NCBI GenBank assembly: GCA_946545505.1 | Contig: CAMNNN010000066.1 | Location: 1 to 7,453 of the forward strand | Direction of reading: 5' to 3' | From: an uncultured Clostridia bacterium | GTDB lineage: Bacteria; Bacillota; Clostridia; Saccharofermentanales; Saccharofermentanaceae | DNA length: 7,453 nt | Program-made: the position numbers and the translations under genes | Shown here: positions 6,919-7,453 of the stretch, one piece after another | How positions within the stretch are numbered: the first letter of the stretch is position 1 | Layout of the letters: each line of letters starts with the position of its first letter | The notes under the pieces: model-generated | Databases searched by the model: none | Seen by the model: only the letters and a program-made list of their open reading frames with translations | What the model was told of the DNA's origin: nothing

Positions 6919-7308
6919 TTATTCTTGACTCCCCTGAATTTCCTTTCTTTCTTTGACGCCGCACACATATACATCAACTGATTCGACATCAAGTCCGGTA
7001 TACAGTTCTACGTCCTTCTTCACCTTCTCCTGAATCGACCATGCTACTTCAGGAATAACCATTCCGTAGTAGATTACCGGATAAACCGTGATCGATACAT
7101 TCTCTTTACCGGCATCACCGAAAACAACTCTTACGCCCTTACCTTCGTGTACTACTCCGGACTTCTCCTTAAGTGCAACTGCAAAGGAGGGCTTGAGTTC
7201 ACATACACCGTCGATCTGAAGCGCGGCTTCAGCGGCATACTGTGCCACGAAGCCCTGCGTCATCGATCGATCGCCTTTTATGGATTCAATGTTAGAGTTA
7301 ACGCTCAT
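6919..7308 (-). CDS. Asp23/Gls24 family envelope stress response protein
   Basis: A 129-residue soluble protein of the Asp23/Gls24 family (DUF322), abundant proteins tied to cell envelope homeostasis in Gram-positive bacteria. Recognisable parts are the helix AAEAALQIDGVCEL (about 25-38, the family AAxEVxGV segment), GKGVRVVFGD at 56-65, the strand VSITVYPVIYYGMVIPEVAWSIQEKVKKDVELYTGLDVESVDVYVCGV at 71-118, and a charged tail. No signal peptide or membrane helix is seen, so it should be cytosolic and held at the membrane by the product of the next gene. The ATG at 7306-7308 has no clear ribosome binding site. A second in-frame ATG at 7261-7263 follows AAAGG by 10 nt but would remove the first 15 residues, where family members usually have their first strand. 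I keep the upstream start with reservation. Confidence 0.88.
   Translation of the reverse strand: MSVNSNIESIKGDRSMTQGFVAQYAAEAALQIDGVCELKPSFAVALKEKSGVVHEGKGVRVVFGDAGKENVSITVYPVIYYGMVIPEVAWSIQEKVKKDVELYTGLDVESVDVYVCGVKERKEIQGSQE
6929..6935 (-). promoter_or_regulatory. Ribosome binding site of the amaP-like gene
   Basis: AGGGGAG on the minus strand, inside the last codons of the Asp23/Gls24 gene and 12 nt before ATG at 6914-6916. The spacing is somewhat long. It lies downstream of the alternative GTG at 6962-6964, so it can serve only the ATG. Confidence 0.5.
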
Positions 7309-7332
7309 AAACCGTTAAATCAATTACGGCAA

Positions 7333-7453
7333 TTATGCACGCTCGAGGTACTCACCTGTTCTTGTATCAACTCTGATCGTCTCACCCTGGTTAACGAACA
7401 GAGGAACCTTAACAACAGCGCCTGTCTCAAGTGTAGCGTACTTGTTGGCATTG
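7333..7453 (-). CDS. efp: Elongation factor P, C-terminal fragment (runs off right edge)
   Basis: Translation factor that enters the ribosomal E site and relieves stalling at polyproline stretches. Only the last 39 codons are present, plus one base of the preceding codon. They encode the end of the third (OB-fold) domain: [19 protein letters not shown] followed by [15 protein letters not shown] and a TAA stop. The TLETG, VPxFVNxGE and [12 protein letters not shown] signatures are those of EF-P. The N-terminal domain with the modified tip residue lies outside the window. Its stop is 24 nt from the Asp23/Gls24 start with no convincing terminator between, so read-through into the operon is likely. 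EF-P is the first gene seen of the cluster; the promoter must be further upstream or beyond it. Confidence 0.95.
   Translation of the reverse strand, partial: NANKYATLETGAVVKVPLFVNQGETIRVDTRTGEYLERA

Noticed and set aside
6917..6964. GTG start at 6962-6964 adding 16 basic residues to the AmaP-like protein.
   Set aside because: It would overlap the upstream gene by 46 nt and place a charged stretch before the first membrane helix; the ATG at 6914-6916 fits the family and has an AGGGGAG site.
7262..7273. Palindromic CGATCGATCG tract.
   Set aside because: A short self-complementary run that encodes ordinary residues of the Asp23/Gls24 protein; a single copy with no further structure.
7291..7325. 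Possible promoter in the efp-Asp23 gap (TTGATT, 17-nt spacer, TAACTC on the minus strand).
   Set aside because: The -10 element is poor and most of it lies within the coding region; in A/T-rich sequence such matches arise by chance.
7312..7329. Weak inverted repeat between efp and the Asp23/Gls24 gene (CCGT-AA arms with a one-base bulge), a possible terminator or operator.
   Set aside because: The stem is only about 6 bp, A/T-rich inside and not followed by a run of T on the minus strand, so it does not qualify as an intrinsic terminator. No known operator matches it.

Overview
The window is one unbroken run of twelve genes, all on the minus strand, so it is read here from the right edge to the left. 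The gene content and order (efp, Asp23/Gls24 protein, amaP-like, DUF2273 protein, nusB, xseA, xseB, ispA, dxs, nadK, argR, recN) match a conserved chromosomal cluster of Gram-positive Bacillota, most likely class Clostridia. The MEP isoprenoid pathway, the Asp23/AmaP pair, ArgR and the small type of XseA support this. I cannot name the genus.

Layout: the right edge holds the last 39 residues of elongation factor P. After a 24-nt gap comes an envelope module of three small proteins: a soluble Asp23/Gls24 protein, a two-helix membrane anchor with its own Asp23-like C-terminal domain, and a DUF2273 membrane protein. NusB (transcription antitermination) and both subunits of exonuclease VII (XseA, XseB) follow. 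Next are two isoprenoid enzymes: the (2E,6E)-farnesyl diphosphate synthase type prenyltransferase IspA and the first MEP-pathway enzyme Dxs. The left part holds NAD kinase, the arginine repressor ArgR and the first 68 codons of the DNA repair ATPase RecN, which runs off the left edge.

The genes are packed tightly. Gaps are 24, 2, 3, 9, 3 and 1 nt, and five junctions overlap (ATGA twice, TAATG once, and longer overlaps of 20 and 17 nt at nadK/argR and argR/recN). No gene-free stretch exceeds 24 nt, and I see no convincing internal promoter or intrinsic terminator. The likely picture is a single polycistronic unit with strong translational coupling, whose promoter lies in or upstream of efp, outside the window. 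Two genes use non-ATG starts: dxs (TTG) and nadK (GTG).

Every gene belongs to a recognised family and its key motifs look intact. I found no mobile element, RNA gene, CRISPR array or broken gene, and no candidate for an undescribed system. The more interesting points concern gene order (no spoIIIA genes between efp and the Asp23 gene, no tlyA between dxs and nadK), the visible kinship of the Asp23 and AmaP-like proteins, the TTG start of dxs, and a small hairpin that covers the recN start codon.
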